Shown: positions 1 to 9,256, counted from the stretch's first letter. The stretch is 64,000 nt of DNA from Paralithodes platypus (GCA_032716605.1 CM064573.1:1408191-1472190); one strand, 5' to 3'. The notes: generated by a model not told the origin, from the sequence alone. Numbers and translations are program-made.

Positions 1-194
1 GGCTCTTTGAGCAGTATGTATCGCCTTACTAGTGGTTGTCCCCTCACAGGATGGGGGGCGCTGCTCAATAAACTCGCCCCTCGGGGCAAAATCAAAATCA
101 AATCTCTCTCTCTCTCTCTCTTTCTCTCAAACTTACAAATCTATTATCCTCACCATCCCAAGCAAAGAACGAAAAGACCATTTGCATATACTTT
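1..194. other. unassigned leader sequence
   Basis: No gene, SINE head or element terminus is recognised here. A short CT run lies near 103-125. Open frames crossing it run into the following microsatellite and look spurious. Confidence 0.5.
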
Positions 195-298
195 CTCTCA
201 CTCACTCACTCACTCACTCACTCACTCACTCACTCACTCACTCACTCACTCACTCACTCACTCACTCACTCACTCACTCACTCTCTCTCTCTCTCTCC
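195..298. repeat. (ACTC)n then (CT)n microsatellite
   Basis: About 20 units of CTCA change into pure CT at about 281. Both strands stay open through it, giving Ser/Leu/Thr/His-rich translations that are artefacts of the repeat. Confidence 0.95.
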
Positions 299-469
299 CT
301 CCTTTACATTTGCATAAACCCTACTGGAAAAAAAAAACTAATAATACTCGAAGCGACCATTTTGCATTTCTCCGGGGGATCATAATTTGTTTTTCTCCAC
401 CCCATTTGCGGTTGATGCAGTTGCCTACTCTTGGGGTGTAATTATAAGGAGGGCGGTGGTTGGTTGTGC
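299..469. other. no recognised feature
   Basis: Unique-looking AT-rich sequence between a microsatellite and the first family A element. Confidence 0.4.
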
Positions 470-866
470 TTAAGAGGGTTCTGCTTGTTTTTTGGTCCAT
501 TTATTTATTTATTAATATATTTTTTAGTTTCCTCCCTAGTCCTCTATCAAGCTTAACAAAATACCTCCTACATCCCCCTTCAAGATAAATTTGTACATTT
601 TTCAATAGAAAAATGTCCAGGCCGAAGGCCGGTTTCTCTTAAATTTACAGGCTCGTTATCGCTCGCCAGGAAAAAAGCGACATCTAAATGGAACGAAAGG
701 TCTTAATATTGATATAGAAATGGGACGAAAGGTTTTAATATTGACAAAAATGGAGTGAAACGTCTCAAAATCGCCAACTATGGAACGAGCGTCTCAAAAT
801 CTCCCAAACTAATGGGGCTATACCTGAGGGAGAAGGGGGTCCGGCAGAAAAAGCGACCCCCCTTAA
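470..866 (+). mobile_element. TTAA family A element, copy A1
   Basis: The copy is bounded by TTAA at both ends and reads in the orientation I call plus. In order it carries a TTAAGRGG end, a 'CCTCCATCAAGCTT'-like box, a hairpin TTTTTC..GAAAAAT, a GGCCGAAGGCC palindrome, the direct-repeat box CTCGCTATCGCTCGCC (here CTCGTTATCGCTCGCC), a series of 'aatgg-rcgaaaggtctta' motifs, and a distal 'ATGGGGCTAAACATGAGGGAG' box. It has no ORF of its own, so it is a non-autonomous MITE. TTAA flanks point to piggyBac-type mobilisation, by inference. Confidence 0.85.
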
Positions 867-915
867 GAGACCTTGTAAACGCTTCCATAATTATAAGAGT
901 TGGGGGGGGGGGGAT

Positions 916-1309
916 TTAACGAGGGATAAATGGGGGGTTTGTCTGGTCGACCTTCTCCCTCATGTTTAGCCCCCTTAGCTTTCAGATTTTGAGATGTTTG
1001 CCCCATTAGTTTGGCGATTTTAAGACCTTTCGCTCTATTTCTTTGTCAATATTAAAACCTTTCGCCCCATTTTCTTGTCAATATCAAGACCTTTCGTTGC
1101 GAGCCAGTATTTTAAGAGGAACCGGCCTTGCCCGGGAATTTTTCTATCGAAAAATGTACAAATATATCTTGAAGGGGGGTCTAGGATGTGTTATATCTTG
1201 AAGGGGGGCCTAGGATGTGTTATTTTTTAAGTTTGATGGAGGTCAAGCGAGGAAACTAAATAATATGAATGACAATTGTTTAGCCCCAAAGTAACCACTA
1301 CCTTCTTAA
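916..1309 (-). mobile_element. TTAA family A element, copy A2
   Basis: Inverted relative to A1 and separated from it by about 50 bp. The core around 1095-1150 is damaged: GCGAGCCAG remains, but the full GGCGAGCGATAGCGAGCC box is lost. The stretch 1160-1215 carries a short duplication of the 'cttgaaggggggyctaggatgtgtta' segment. Confidence 0.8.
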
Positions 1310-1343
1310 TTCAGCAAGAGAGAGACTGAGAGAGACTGAGACT

Positions 1344-1384
<41 letters not shown>

Positions 1385-1425
1385 AGAGACCTTGTGAGCA
1401 TCATTGAGTTTACGAGGGAAAAATG

Positions 1426-1456
<31 letters not shown>
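1310..1456. repeat. GA-rich then CT microsatellites
   Basis: (GA)n at about 1350-1378 and (CT)n at 1430-1456 surround a short segment (1388-1430). That segment resembles the DNA after copy A1 (866-930), for example 'TTAAGAGACCTTGT'. Confidence 0.8.
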
Positions 1457-1458
<2 letters not shown>

Positions 1459-1992
1459 TAAATCTATTTCCTTTAACCCAGCGCAGATTAAGAGGTGACT
1501 TAATTCAAGTGTTCAAAATCATCAAAGGCATCGACAATATGAACTGTAGTAAGTACTTCACTATCGACCAATCTAATTACACGCGGGGAAACGGTTGCAA
1601 AATTATTGGTAAATCTGTTAACTCGCACGAATCTAAGAATTTCTTCTTCAATCGAGTTGTCAACTTGTGGAATGGGCTTCCCCGAAACGTTATAGACTGC
1701 ATCACCGTTGATTCATTTAAACTCCGCCTAGACAAATATCTCTCATCAAACCCGCGACTGACTGCGTTTGTAAATGAATAACTTTATTTTATCCCCCCCC
1801 TCAGTTACTAACCCATCTGTCCTCTACTAACTTCCTAATCCTGCCACGGACATTAGTTCCAGGGCAGTAATTCCCTTTCCAATGTTCCCTTACCCACTCT
1901 AAACCACTGTTTGGACACTTGATCCTCAGTGTTTTGGAGGACAAGCAACCTAGAAGGGTCACTAGACCTGTTGTTGCTTGATTTCCTTTGTA

Positions 1993-1994
<2 letters not shown>
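1457..1994 (+). pseudogene. 5'-truncated CR1-like LINE: RT C-terminus and 3'UTR
   Basis: The frame from 1457 to the stop at 1779-1781 encodes the C-terminal tail of a CR1-type reverse transcriptase. Recognisable motifs are NLFPLTQRRLRGDLIQVFKI, TRGNGCKI and FFFNRVVNLWNGLP, ending in the family signature RLTAFVNE. The RT catalytic core is absent because the copy is 5'-truncated right at a CT microsatellite. The conserved 3'UTR (1782-1994) matches those near 13.1, 37.9 and 57.2 kb. The normal CTTTGTACTC-repeat 3' end has been overtaken by (CT)n from about 1995. The copy is dead. Confidence 0.9.
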
Positions 1995-2053
<59 letters not shown>

Positions 2054-2100
2054 GTGTGTCTGTGTGTCCATCCCCCTCCTCCTCCTCCTCCTTTTCAACT
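1995..2100. repeat. (CT)n microsatellite at LINE 3' end
   Basis: About 28 CT units, then a GT-rich patch and (CCT)n. It begins exactly where the LINE tail TTTGTACTCC is expected to repeat, so it may have seeded from that tail. Confidence 0.85.
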
Positions 2101-2137
2101 GTAATAAACTAACATAACCCTCTCTCTCTCCTCACAG

Positions 2138-2160
2138 ATGGCCTCCCAGTCTGCGCTAAG
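2138..2160 (+). other. candidate 23-nt microexon
   Basis: The segment has an unusually complete splice context. A CTAAC branchpoint-like motif lies near 2109, followed by a polypyrimidine tract, then TCCTCACAG just before 2138, and AAG|GTAAGTAG at 2160/2161. It could read MASQSAL followed by a split codon. A tRNA B-box-like string (GGTTCGAGTCCC) follows at about 2173, so this may simply be a SINE fragment with chance splice signals. Function unknown. Confidence 0.2.
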
Positions 2161-2244
2161 GTAAGTAGTCACAGGTTCGAGTCCCGGCTAAGTGTGAATG
2201 TGTATTAGTATGTCTAAGAGGGGGGGGGGGGGGGGGGCCCCCGA

Positions 2245-2415
2245 AGGGGGATACACACTGATAATTTCCCCGTCAATTTTAATCAGCAATTTGAGTAGGG
2301 CAGCTTATACACTAATCATTTATAGGAATTGATACACACCATAGATTATTTCCTGCAATTATCATCAGCAATTCTAGTCTGGCAGCTTACATACTAACCA
2401 TTGGTAGGAATTAGG
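2245..2415. repeat. two-copy local duplication (~85 bp)
   Basis: Two diverged direct copies share 'atcagcaatt..agt..ggcagctta.a.actaa'. It follows a poly-G run at 2220-2237. No coding content. Confidence 0.6.
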
Positions 2416-2499
2416 TCATCTATCTTTATCTCTTCGATTTTATTTCCTAGGTTAACGTAATAAATCCTAGACATTCATATTTTCACCATCTTACCAATT

Positions 2500-2635
2500 A
2501 TCTTACAAATAAACCTAATTAATGAAATCGATGAAACAAATTAATACATGTGGTACTCCAAGGATTCGAACCTAGGACACTCACACATAAATTCCGCGGA
2601 CTAACCATTACGCTATTAAGACAGTAAATGTCAAT
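2500..2635 (-). mobile_element. tRNA-derived SINE, family S2
   Basis: On the minus strand it starts with ACTGTCTTAATAGCGTAATGG (A-box region). The B box GGTTCGAATCC lies near 2565-2575, followed by the S2 body 'ACCACATG..TTTCATTAATTAG'. The match to the copy near 54.85 kb is close. Introns and tRNA folding are not consistent with a functional tRNA gene. Confidence 0.75.
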
Positions 2636-2688
2636 GGAATTATTTTGTGCATCAAAATTGCCGTTGGAAATTCTTGTGTGGTGGTCCC

Positions 2689-3062
2689 TTAAGGGGAGGT
2701 TTTCAGTTTATTCCCTAGACCTCCATCAAGCTTATAATTACACCCCTAGACCCCCTTTCAAGATGAATGTGTACATTTTTCGGTAGAAAAATGTCCCGGC
2801 CGAAGGCTGATTCCTATTAAATTACAGGCTCGCTATCGCTCGCCAGGAAAAAATCGACGCCTAAATGGCACGAAAGGTCTTAAAATGGACAGAAATGAGG
2901 CGAGAGTTTTTAAAATCACCAAATTAACCCTCTCCGACATTTGACGCGATTTTGAGCCTATTGGGGATACTTTAAAGCCTTTGTTACCATCAAGGGTATC
3001 ACATCTCAAAACTAATGGGGCTAAACATGAGAAAGAAGGGAGACCAGAAAAACGACCCATCT
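2689..3062 (+). mobile_element. TTAA family A element, copy A3 (left arm of inverted dimer)
   Basis: The left terminus is canonical (TTAAGGGGAGGTTTT). The right terminus is missing: at about 3062 it passes directly into A4 in the opposite orientation. It is split by a fragment of family D at 2931-3003. Confidence 0.85.
2931..3003 (+). mobile_element. TTAA family D end fragment inside A3
   Basis: Begins TTAACCCTCTCCGACATTTG and continues through ACGCGATTTTGAGCC to TTTAAAGCCT. This matches, in inverse orientation, the right end of the complete family D element (44326 back to about 44240). Only one terminus is present, so it is a truncated insertion. Confidence 0.75.
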
Positions 3063-3368
3063 TAGGGATTTTTTTCTTGACCCCTTTCACCCTCATGTTT
3101 AGCCCCATTGCTTTTGATATTATAAAACGTTCGCCCCATTAGTTTAGCCGTTTTAAGAACTTTCACCCCATATTAAGACCTTGTGTGCTATTTAGGTGTC
3201 GATTTTATCCTGGCGAGCGATAGCGAGCCTGTAATTTAAGAGGAACCGGCCTTCGGCCGGGACATTTTTCTACCGAAAAATGTACAAATTTATCTTGAAA
3301 GGGACTCAAGGGGATGTAATTTCAAGCTTGATGGAAGTTTAGGAAACACACTAAAAACCTCCCCTTAA
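3063..3368 (-). mobile_element. TTAA family A element, copy A4 (right arm of inverted dimer)
   Basis: A minus copy of the subfamily with 'gatattataaaacgttc' and 'catattaagacc'. It ends CCTCCCCTTAA at 3368. Its outer end is the inverted equivalent of A3's left end, so A3+A4 form a 680-bp foldback with TTAA at both outer borders and no TTAA at the centre. Confidence 0.85.
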
Positions 3369-3849
3369 GGAGGAGGCGAGGCCCCGGGCTTATGAATACA
3401 TAATTATGGCCTGCCTTGTGTGTAAGGGGGGGAGGGAGGGGGGGGGGGGGTTGTCTGGACCCCCCTCCTCCCTCGGGTTTGGCCCCATTAACTTGAAGAC
3501 GTTCGTTCCATTAGTTTGGCAATTTTAACACTTCGTTCGCCCCATTTCGTTGTCAATCTTAAGATCTTTCGTGCCATTTAGTTGTCGATGTTTTCCTGGC
3601 GAGCGATAGCGAGCCTGTAATTTTAAGAGGAACCGGAAATTTTTCTACCGAAAAATGTACAAATTTATCTTGAAGGGGTGGTCTAGGGGGTATTTCATTA
3701 AACTTGATAGAGGTCTAGGGAGGAAACTAACAAATACATACACATATAAATAAATATATAAATATATGGACCAAAACACTAAGCACTACCCCTTAAGGAG
3801 TAGGAGTCACCCGAGCTTATGAATCCATATGGCCTGCCTTGTGTGTGTG
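3369..3849. repeat. 53-bp direct repeat flanking copy A5
   Basis: 3369-3421 and 3797-3849 are diverged direct copies of the same host segment (shared core CTTATGAATMCATA..TATGGCCTGCCTTGTGTGT). They abut A5 on each side. Confidence 0.8.
3422..3796 (-). mobile_element. TTAA family A element, copy A5
   Basis: The right border is TTAA at 3793-3796; the left border has decayed to GTAA. The GGCCGAAGGCC palindrome is partly deleted (AACCGGAAATTTTTC), but the GCGAGCGATAGCGAGC box is intact. Confidence 0.85.
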
Positions 3850-3867
3850 ACCGGGTATTAGGAGCAA

Positions 3868-4036
3868 TTAAGGGGGGAGGGCCGTATTTATTGTCGCATT
3901 TGTGTATATTTTGTATCATGTATTTAGTTTCCTCCCTAGACCCCCATCAAACTTAAAAGAGCACCCCCAACTCCCTTCTTTAAGATACATTTGTACATTT
4001 TTCGATAGACAAAAGAAACGAAAATTCCCCTTCTAG
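3868..4036 (+). mobile_element. TTAA family A element, copy A6, 3'-truncated
   Basis: It starts at TTAA 3868 and keeps the terminal third, up to the TTTTTCGATAGACAAAAG hairpin. It is then lost against the 42-bp minisatellite that starts at about 4040. Confidence 0.75.
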
Positions 4037-4525
4037 GTGTATGGTTATAATAGTAGTGGTGATGTAGGCGATGATAGTGATAGTAATGGTGGTGGTGGTG
4101 GTGATGTAGGCGATGATAGTGATAGTAATGGTGGCGGTGGTGGTGATGTAGGCGATGATAGTGATAGTAATGGTGGTGGTGGTGATGTAGGCGATGATAG
4201 TGATAGTAATGGTGGTGGTAGTGGTGATGTAGGCGATGATAGTGATAGTAATGGTGGTGGTAGTGGTGATGTAGGCGATGATAGTGATAGTAATGGTGGT
4301 GGTAGTGGTGATGTAGGCGATGATAGTGATAGTAATGGTGGCGGTAGTGGTGATGTAGGCGATGATAGTGATAGTAATGGTGGTGGTAGTGGTGATGTAG
4401 GCGATGATAGTGATAGTAATGGTGGTGGTGGTGGTGATGTAGGCGATGATAGTGATAGTAATGGTGGTGGTGGTGGTGATGTAGGCGATGATAGTGATAG
4501 TAATGGTGGTGGTGGTGAGGACAAT
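4037..4525. repeat. 42-bp minisatellite, ~11.5 copies
   Basis: The unit holds GATGTAGGCGATGATAGTGA plus a variable GGTGGTRGT block. Because 42 is divisible by three, three frames stay open (a DVGDDSDSNGGGSG-type peptide on plus; HHYYHYHRL or LSLSSPTSPLPPP on minus). No flanking coding signal supports a real protein. Confidence 0.9.
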
Positions 4526-4750
4526 GAGCAGTCTGGAGGCGGGGTAAATGACTATACAGTAATGAAGATTGATATGACTGAAGTGTGAGAGCCGTGGGAA
4601 GGAGCATAATGAGCTAAATAGTGCTGCTGTTGTGGACTGACTGTGTAGGAATGGGTGCTGAGTTGTGAAAATGGGTGATAGATTTTGTTATGAGAAATAT
4701 GTTTTGGTCTGAGAGTTAGTGTACGTACTATTAATTTGTGTACTAGATTC
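4526..4750. other. no recognised feature
   Basis: Unique-looking sequence between the minisatellite and the composite SINE. No exon or element terminus is recognised. Confidence 0.4.
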
Positions 4751-5240
4751 TGTATGATGTTTGTGTTCACCCTGTTCCAACTACTCCCTCTCGGGCATAG
4801 GCTGAGAGCCTGCACATTCAATCACTGAACACGGTGAGGCCAGTGAGGTCTTGTTCCAGTCTAGGGAGTGAGACATGCGAAGCACCCCGGCTCGAAGCAA
4901 TCCCATCTCTGATGCTGCTCCGCCTCTGCGCTTCACAGTCTCATTCCCTAGACTCGGACCCTCACTCTCAGAACGTCACCTATTGAGAAATTAACTCACT
5001 AGGCATTGCCCCCCCTGTAGCATATTTTGAATATGGGAATATTCATACAGTGCTATTTAATCAGGGAACAATGAGGGTATTTTTTTTTTTGGCATTTCGG
5101 TGTGCTGTGGTAATGCATTGAAACTAGGTACAGCACAAATTCCATCCCAATAATATCTTCCCATTGACATATTGGGATTCGAACCCGGGTCCATTGGATT
5201 ACCAGTCCAGTGGCAAGACCACTCTGCCACACCTATACTG
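4751..5240 (-). mobile_element. composite tRNA-headed SINE, family S3, copy 1
   Basis: On the minus strand it begins with a very tRNA-like head at 5240-5165. The A box is TGGCAGAGTGG, the anticodon loop CTGGTAA (anticodon GGT, threonine-like, preceded by T33), and the B box GGTTCGAATCCC. A body and an A-run (about 5092-5081) follow, then a second domain down to CCAACTACTCCC at 4751. About 490 bp. The second copy lies at 19553-20010. Pol III transcription is inferred from the boxes. Confidence 0.8.

Positions 5241-5243
<3 letters not shown>

Positions 5244-5282
<39 letters not shown>
5244..5282. repeat. (CA)n microsatellite
   Basis: About 16 CA units just upstream of the S3 head (minus-strand view). 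Confidence 0.9.
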
Positions 5283-5336
5283 TATGTGTATCTCTCAGTG
5301 GTCATATTGGCTTAATTACACAATGGCATAAACATT

Positions 5337-5660
5337 ATGTTAACATATTTGTGGTATTACATGGTGGTTAACACGTCTGAACCCCTCTCCGCATATACAT
5401 GTGGTATTACATGGTGGTTAACACGTCTGCACCCCTCTCCGCATATAAATTTGTTTTATGGAACAACACCACCAAGGATATTGTTTATGTGTACCGCCAC
5501 CCATGTCATTTACCTGGTGCAACATTATATACATTTTTGTAGATTGAACAGGTTCCGTTCCCCCCTCTTTGTATATATATGTATTTAGTGGTACAACAAC
5601 ACCAAGGATATTGTTTATGTGTGCCACCCTTGTCATTTACCTGGTGCAACAGGCTATCCA
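5337..5660. repeat. nested local duplications
   Basis: A ~60-bp segment is tandemly doubled at 5345-5460 (GGTATTACATGGTGGTTAAC twice). A ~150-bp segment ending TCATTTACCTGGTGCAAC is present at about 5440-5525 and 5560-5653. Confidence 0.75.
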
Positions 5661-5678
5661 TATGTGCAGATGTAATTC

Positions 5679-6002
5679 GTGTATAGATGTGTTAGGGGAT
5701 TGGAAAGGATAGACAAGGAGGACTTTATCGAGGGAGATAAAGGGAGGACTAGAGGACATAGTTGCAAGTTAAAGAAAGGCAGATGTAAAGGAGATGTGAG
5801 GAAATTCAGCTTTCCATATAGAAGTATTAATATGTGGAATCAGTTGGATGATGAAGTGGTGGGTGCGGGGAATATCCACATTTTTAAAGCCAAATTAGAT
5901 AACAGAATCTTTGGAGGCGGGACAATACGAGCCTAAAAACTCAAATCCTGTATACTACAATTAGGTGAGTACAATTAGGTGAGTACAATTAGGTGAGTAC
6001 AG
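5679..6002 (+). pseudogene. LINE RT C-terminal fragment with 14-bp tail repeats
   Basis: The frame from about 5679 to 5936 encodes the tail of a CR1/L2-type RT (IDKEDFIEGDKGRTRGHSCK, then FSFPYRSINMWNQL and VVGAGNIHIFKAKLD). Homologous regions of this clade read TRGHS..KL..F.NR..WN.LP..VV. After the stop, the element ends in three copies of ACAATTAGGTGAGT (about 5958-6001). That kind of short 3' tandem tail is typical of CR1-group elements that lack poly-A. The family differs from the RTs at 13-15 kb. Confidence 0.85.
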
Positions 6003-6074
6003 CTTCATATGTTTCCCCTCTGACATACCTTTTGGGTTTAGGAATATGGAAATTATTCTCGTTTCGCTTTGGTA

Positions 6075-6216
6075 TTCAGGTGTAATGGTTTAGGTGCTTA
6101 TGTTCTGGGTGTGGTGTCCCGAGTTCGAAACCCGGGTCGACCATATGCTTTCATGAGTTTATTCAAGTACATTGAGGTTTGTAGTTGATGATTTATGTTA
6201 AGAACGGGGTGTTACT
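6075..6216 (+). mobile_element. tRNA-derived SINE, family S1
   Basis: An A-box-like GGTGTAATGGTTTAGGTGC is followed by the B box GAGTTCGAAACCC (6119-6131). The body CATATGCTTTCATGAGTTTA leads to a terminal TTAAGAACGGGGTGTTACTT. Other copies are near 12.3, 23.9 and 61.8 kb. The TTAA in its tail is intact here and serves as an empty-site reference for the B5 insertion. Confidence 0.8.
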
Positions 6217-6261
6217 TAATTCTACTGACAAATGTTCGCTAGCTCTTGCGAGTCTCTTTAA

Positions 6262-6506
6262 TAATAATAATAATAATCTTCTGGTTACTTATATAGCGCC
6301 CGTATCTCCTCCTTCGAGGATTCACAAGCGCTTGGCTTTCTTTAGTCTACCAGAGACCATTACCCATCCCCCTTGCTCATGGGGAGATGGTAACCGCCGG
6401 CTGTATCCCAGAAAAACTTTTCAATCTGAGTGGGGATTGAACGCGAGACCTTCAAGATGGGAATCAGGCACGCTACCAACTGAGCCAGCCGGACGGCTTT
6501 ATGCAA
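6262..6506 (-). mobile_element. tRNA-derived SINE, family S4, near full length
   Basis: Minus strand: the A box GGCTCAGTTGG and B box GCGTTCAATCC lie in a tRNA-like head (6495-6430). A central body follows, and a 3' end GGCGCTATATAAGTAACCAG carries an (ATT)n tail at 6261-6280. Head, body and simple-repeat tail in order support a complete SINE of about 240 bp. The (ATT)n tail suggests mobilisation by a LINE with a matching tail, by inference. Confidence 0.85.
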
Positions 6507-6636
6507 ATATATACATTTAGATTGATGTTCAGATCAAATCAGCTATGTATTTATAAGTACACAATATGTATTAATAAATATATAGTCTAGCTGTTCGTAT
6601 CTGAGCATCAATCTATATGGATGTATTTGCATAAAG
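6497..6636. mobile_element. 140-bp foldback element G
   Basis: The arms 6497-6534 and 6599-6636 are inverted copies of about 38 bp (CTTTATGCAAATAYATMCAT.. at each outer end) around a 64-bp AT-rich spacer. It abuts SINE S4, and its left arm overlaps the SINE head by about 10 bp. Confidence 0.6.
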
Positions 6637-6868
6637 ACAATCGAAAGAGCCTCTAATATTTGTTAGTAGCTGTTCGATTATGATACACTGTCGAAATATT
6701 TTGATAAACTATAGTATGTTCACTATATGTAGGCCAGAAATCATTACTTTAACGTCTTTTAACTTGGGAAGGGCTGGAGCAAACGGGTTGTCATTATTAA
6801 CACCTATTTACTTGTTAACTCTCTCCACATGGTGTGACTCTGAGCTCGATTTCTGAAGTCCATTTCTA
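6637..6868. other. no recognised feature
   Basis: AT-rich, unique-looking; no open frame of note. Confidence 0.4.
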
Positions 6869-7350
6869 AACCCACACCCCCACCCCCTCCACCATCACTA
6901 CCCAACCCCCGTCATCACCCCCACCCATTTCTACACCCCACCATCACCACCCAACCCCCATCATCACCCCTACCTATTTCTACAACCCCACCATCTCCCC
7001 CATCTATTCAACACCCCCATCATTACCCCCACCTATTTCAACACCCCCACCCCCACCAACTAACCCCCACCATCACCCCCACCTATTTCTACACCACCCC
7101 ACCCTACCCCCACCATCACCCCAACCTATTTATTTACCCCACCATCACCAACACCCTACCCTCATCATCACCCACTCCTCTTTCTACACCCTCACCATCA
7201 CCAACCAACCCCATCATCGGGGTACCCCCACCATTACCACCGAACTCCCCCCCCCCCCACTTCACCCCACCACCATCCATCCTCCCCTCAACTTCCCTCT
7301 CCTTCCACCCCCACTTTCCAGCCAACCCCCCCCCCCCCCATCCAGAGGTC
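6869..7350. repeat. C-rich degenerate minisatellite
   Basis: Imperfect units of roughly 35-40 bp, 'caccatcacccccacctatttctacac'. Almost no G on the plus strand. Confidence 0.8.
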
Positions 7351-7367
7351 GTATATATTGTTAGCAC

Positions 7368-7517
7368 CAGTGGTTACGCGGTCGTACGTCGCTGGCTGAC
7401 CGCGGGGAACGAGCGACTTCCGGCCCCCAGCGGTAATATATCGGTCACGACTGTCGGGACGCCGATTTTTCTCGTTCCGGGTAATTTATCGGGGCTGACA
7501 CGCGGACTGACGTAGAG
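7368..7517. other. CpG-dense unique island
   Basis: About 150 bp with roughly two dozen CpG dinucleotides (for example GCGGTCGTACGTCGC, ACCGCGGGGAACGAGCG). It sits between a C-rich and a G-rich minisatellite. No ORF or RNA family recognised. It could be an unmethylated regulatory or TSS-proximal island. Confidence 0.35.
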
Positions 7518-8035
7518 GGAGGTGGGGGGGCGGGAGGTAATGGAGAGTCGGAAGGGGGGAAAGGGGGTTGAAAAGGGAGTGGGGAGGAAGGGAAGGGGAG
7601 GGGTGATGGAGAGGAGAGTGAGGGGGGGTTGAGAAATGAGGGAGGGAGGGAAGGGGTGGTGGAGTGTTGGGATGGGGGGTTGAGGAATCAGGGAGGGAGA
7701 GGAGAGGTAGGGGTTTAAAAAGGAGTTGGGAAGGGTGATAGAGAGTCAGGGGAAGGGGATTGAGAAAGGAGAGGAAATGGAGGGGGGTTGAGAAGGAGTG
7801 GGGAGGGAGGGGTGTGTGGGTTGGAGAGAGGAGGAAAGGTTGGGAGGGTGAGGGGTGATGGAGAGACGCGTGGGAGGTTGATAAATGAGAGAGGGGAGGA
7901 GGAGGAGGGGTTGAGAAAGGAGGGAGGGAGGGGAGGGGTGATGGAGAGTCGGGAGGTGGAAGGGAGGGATTGTGAAAGAATTGGGGAGGGAGGGATTGTG
8001 AAAGGGGAGGGGAGGGGTGATGGACTGTTGATAAG
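7518..8035. repeat. G-rich degenerate minisatellite
   Basis: Units of about 50-60 bp built on GGAGGGAGGGGAGGGGTGATG and GGAGAGTCGGGAGG, strongly strand-biased. It contains many G-runs that could form G-quadruplexes. Confidence 0.8.
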
Positions 8036-8186
8036 AGGTTATTCTAGCTACATTTAGACGATTGTATGAAGTTAAAGAAGGATCTGTGGTAGGGATAAGG
8101 GTAAAGTGAGATAGTTCGAAGCCTGTTACTCGCTGGAGGCCCTTTTGAAACTGATTATAATCGTCTAGTAGATGCCAGCACATAGT
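8036..8186 (+). mobile_element. TTAA family C element, left-truncated copy
   Basis: Contains the C interior (TTTAGACGATTGTATGAAG, GATCTGTGGTAG, TGAGATAGTTCGAAGCCTG) but lacks the TTAACCCCTTCTGTACC left end. It ends in agTTAA, which is also the first TTAA of the next copy. Confidence 0.75.
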
Positions 8187-8387
8187 TAACCCCTTTTGTA
8201 ATGGCGAAGTCTTTAATTTTATTTTAGCTATATTTAGACGATTTTGTGAAGTTTAAGAAGGATCTGTGGTAGTAGAAAGTGTTAGTAAGATCGCTCCAAT
8301 CCTGTTACTTGCTTGAGACTGAATACAATCGTTTAGTATGTGCCAGAATAAAGTTAAAAGGACGGCACCGGTACTGAATGGGTTACA
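8183..8387 (+). mobile_element. TTAA family C element, copy 2
   Basis: Begins TTAACCCCTTTTGTAATGGC and ends CCGGTACTGAATGGGTTA, near-complementary termini around an interior homologous to the preceding partial copy. Together they make a head-to-tail dimer. Confidence 0.8.
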
Positions 8388-8547
8388 ACGATGATGGAGG
8401 AGGAGAGATTATTAGCTTCACCCTCTTTGCTTTCTTGGACATGACAAGTTGGACCACTTAGTTTATCTTGCTGACCACTTGACACTTACATAATGCGACG
8501 CGTACACGGCTTAGTAATTGGTTGTGTGTGATGGGTTTGGGCTTATA
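8388..8547. other. no recognised feature
   Basis: Unique-looking sequence between the C dimer and A7. Confidence 0.4.
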
Positions 8548-8886
8548 TTAAAGGGAGATTTAGTATTTATATATATACATCTATATATATATATTATCAG
8601 CTTCCCCCAAGACCTCCATCAAAGTTTAAAAAAAAAAAAAAAAAAATCAAAACTCTCTTTCGAGATAAATGTATACATTATTCGGTACACAAATTTCCTG
8701 GCTGAAGGCCGATTCCTCCTTAGTTACAGGCTTGCTATCGCTCGCTAGGAAAAAAAAGTACACCTTAATGGCACGAAAGGTTTAAAATCGCCAAAATAAT
8801 GGGGCAAGCAATCTTAAAATGTCAACACTAATGGGGCTAAACATGAGGGAGAAGGGGGTCCAGAAAACCAAATAACCCCCCTGAAA
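8548..8886 (+). mobile_element. TTAA family A element, copy A7
   Basis: Left border TTAA at 8548; the right border has decayed to CTGAA. A 20-A run is inserted at 8629-8646. It is joined directly to inverted copy A8. Confidence 0.8.
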
Positions 8887-9045
8887 GGGAGGTTTGGTTT
8901 GTCTGGACCCCATTCTCCCTTTCGCCTTATTAGTTTGGTGATTTCAAGACCTTTTGTGCCATTTAGGCGTTGATTTCAAGACCTTTTGTGCCATTTAGGC
9001 GTTGATTTTTTACTGGCGAGCGACTGTAATTTAGGAGGAAGCGGC
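8887..9045 (-). mobile_element. TTAA family A element, copy A8, truncated
   Basis: Inverted relative to A7 and abutting it, another A-A inverted dimer. An internal 40-bp segment (TTTCAAGACCTTTTGTGCC) is duplicated. The copy is cut off at the GGCGAGCG box by a (GA)n tract. Confidence 0.8.
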
Positions 9046-9046
9046 C

Positions 9047-9081
<35 letters not shown>

Positions 9082-9111
9082 CGAGAAAACTCACTCATAT
9101 AATAAGCATGC

Positions 9112-9162
<51 letters not shown>

Positions 9163-9256
9163 ACACACACACTACACGAGGTAATTACAAGTATCAGGAA
9201 GTGTTTTAAAGAGGGCCCCGTGTACCCAGGTCCAAGGAGAGGATCATTAGTGGTCG

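Noticed and set aside
4037..4607. Long open frames (DVGDDSDSNGGG, HHYYHYHRL) as a real protein
   Set aside because: They are three frames of one 42-bp tandem repeat on both strands; no start context, introns or flanking coding DNA.
5165..5240. Functional tRNA-Thr gene
   Set aside because: A and B boxes and a GGT loop exist, but the 3' side continues into a SINE body, a second copy shares that body, and no acceptor-stem pairing was evident.
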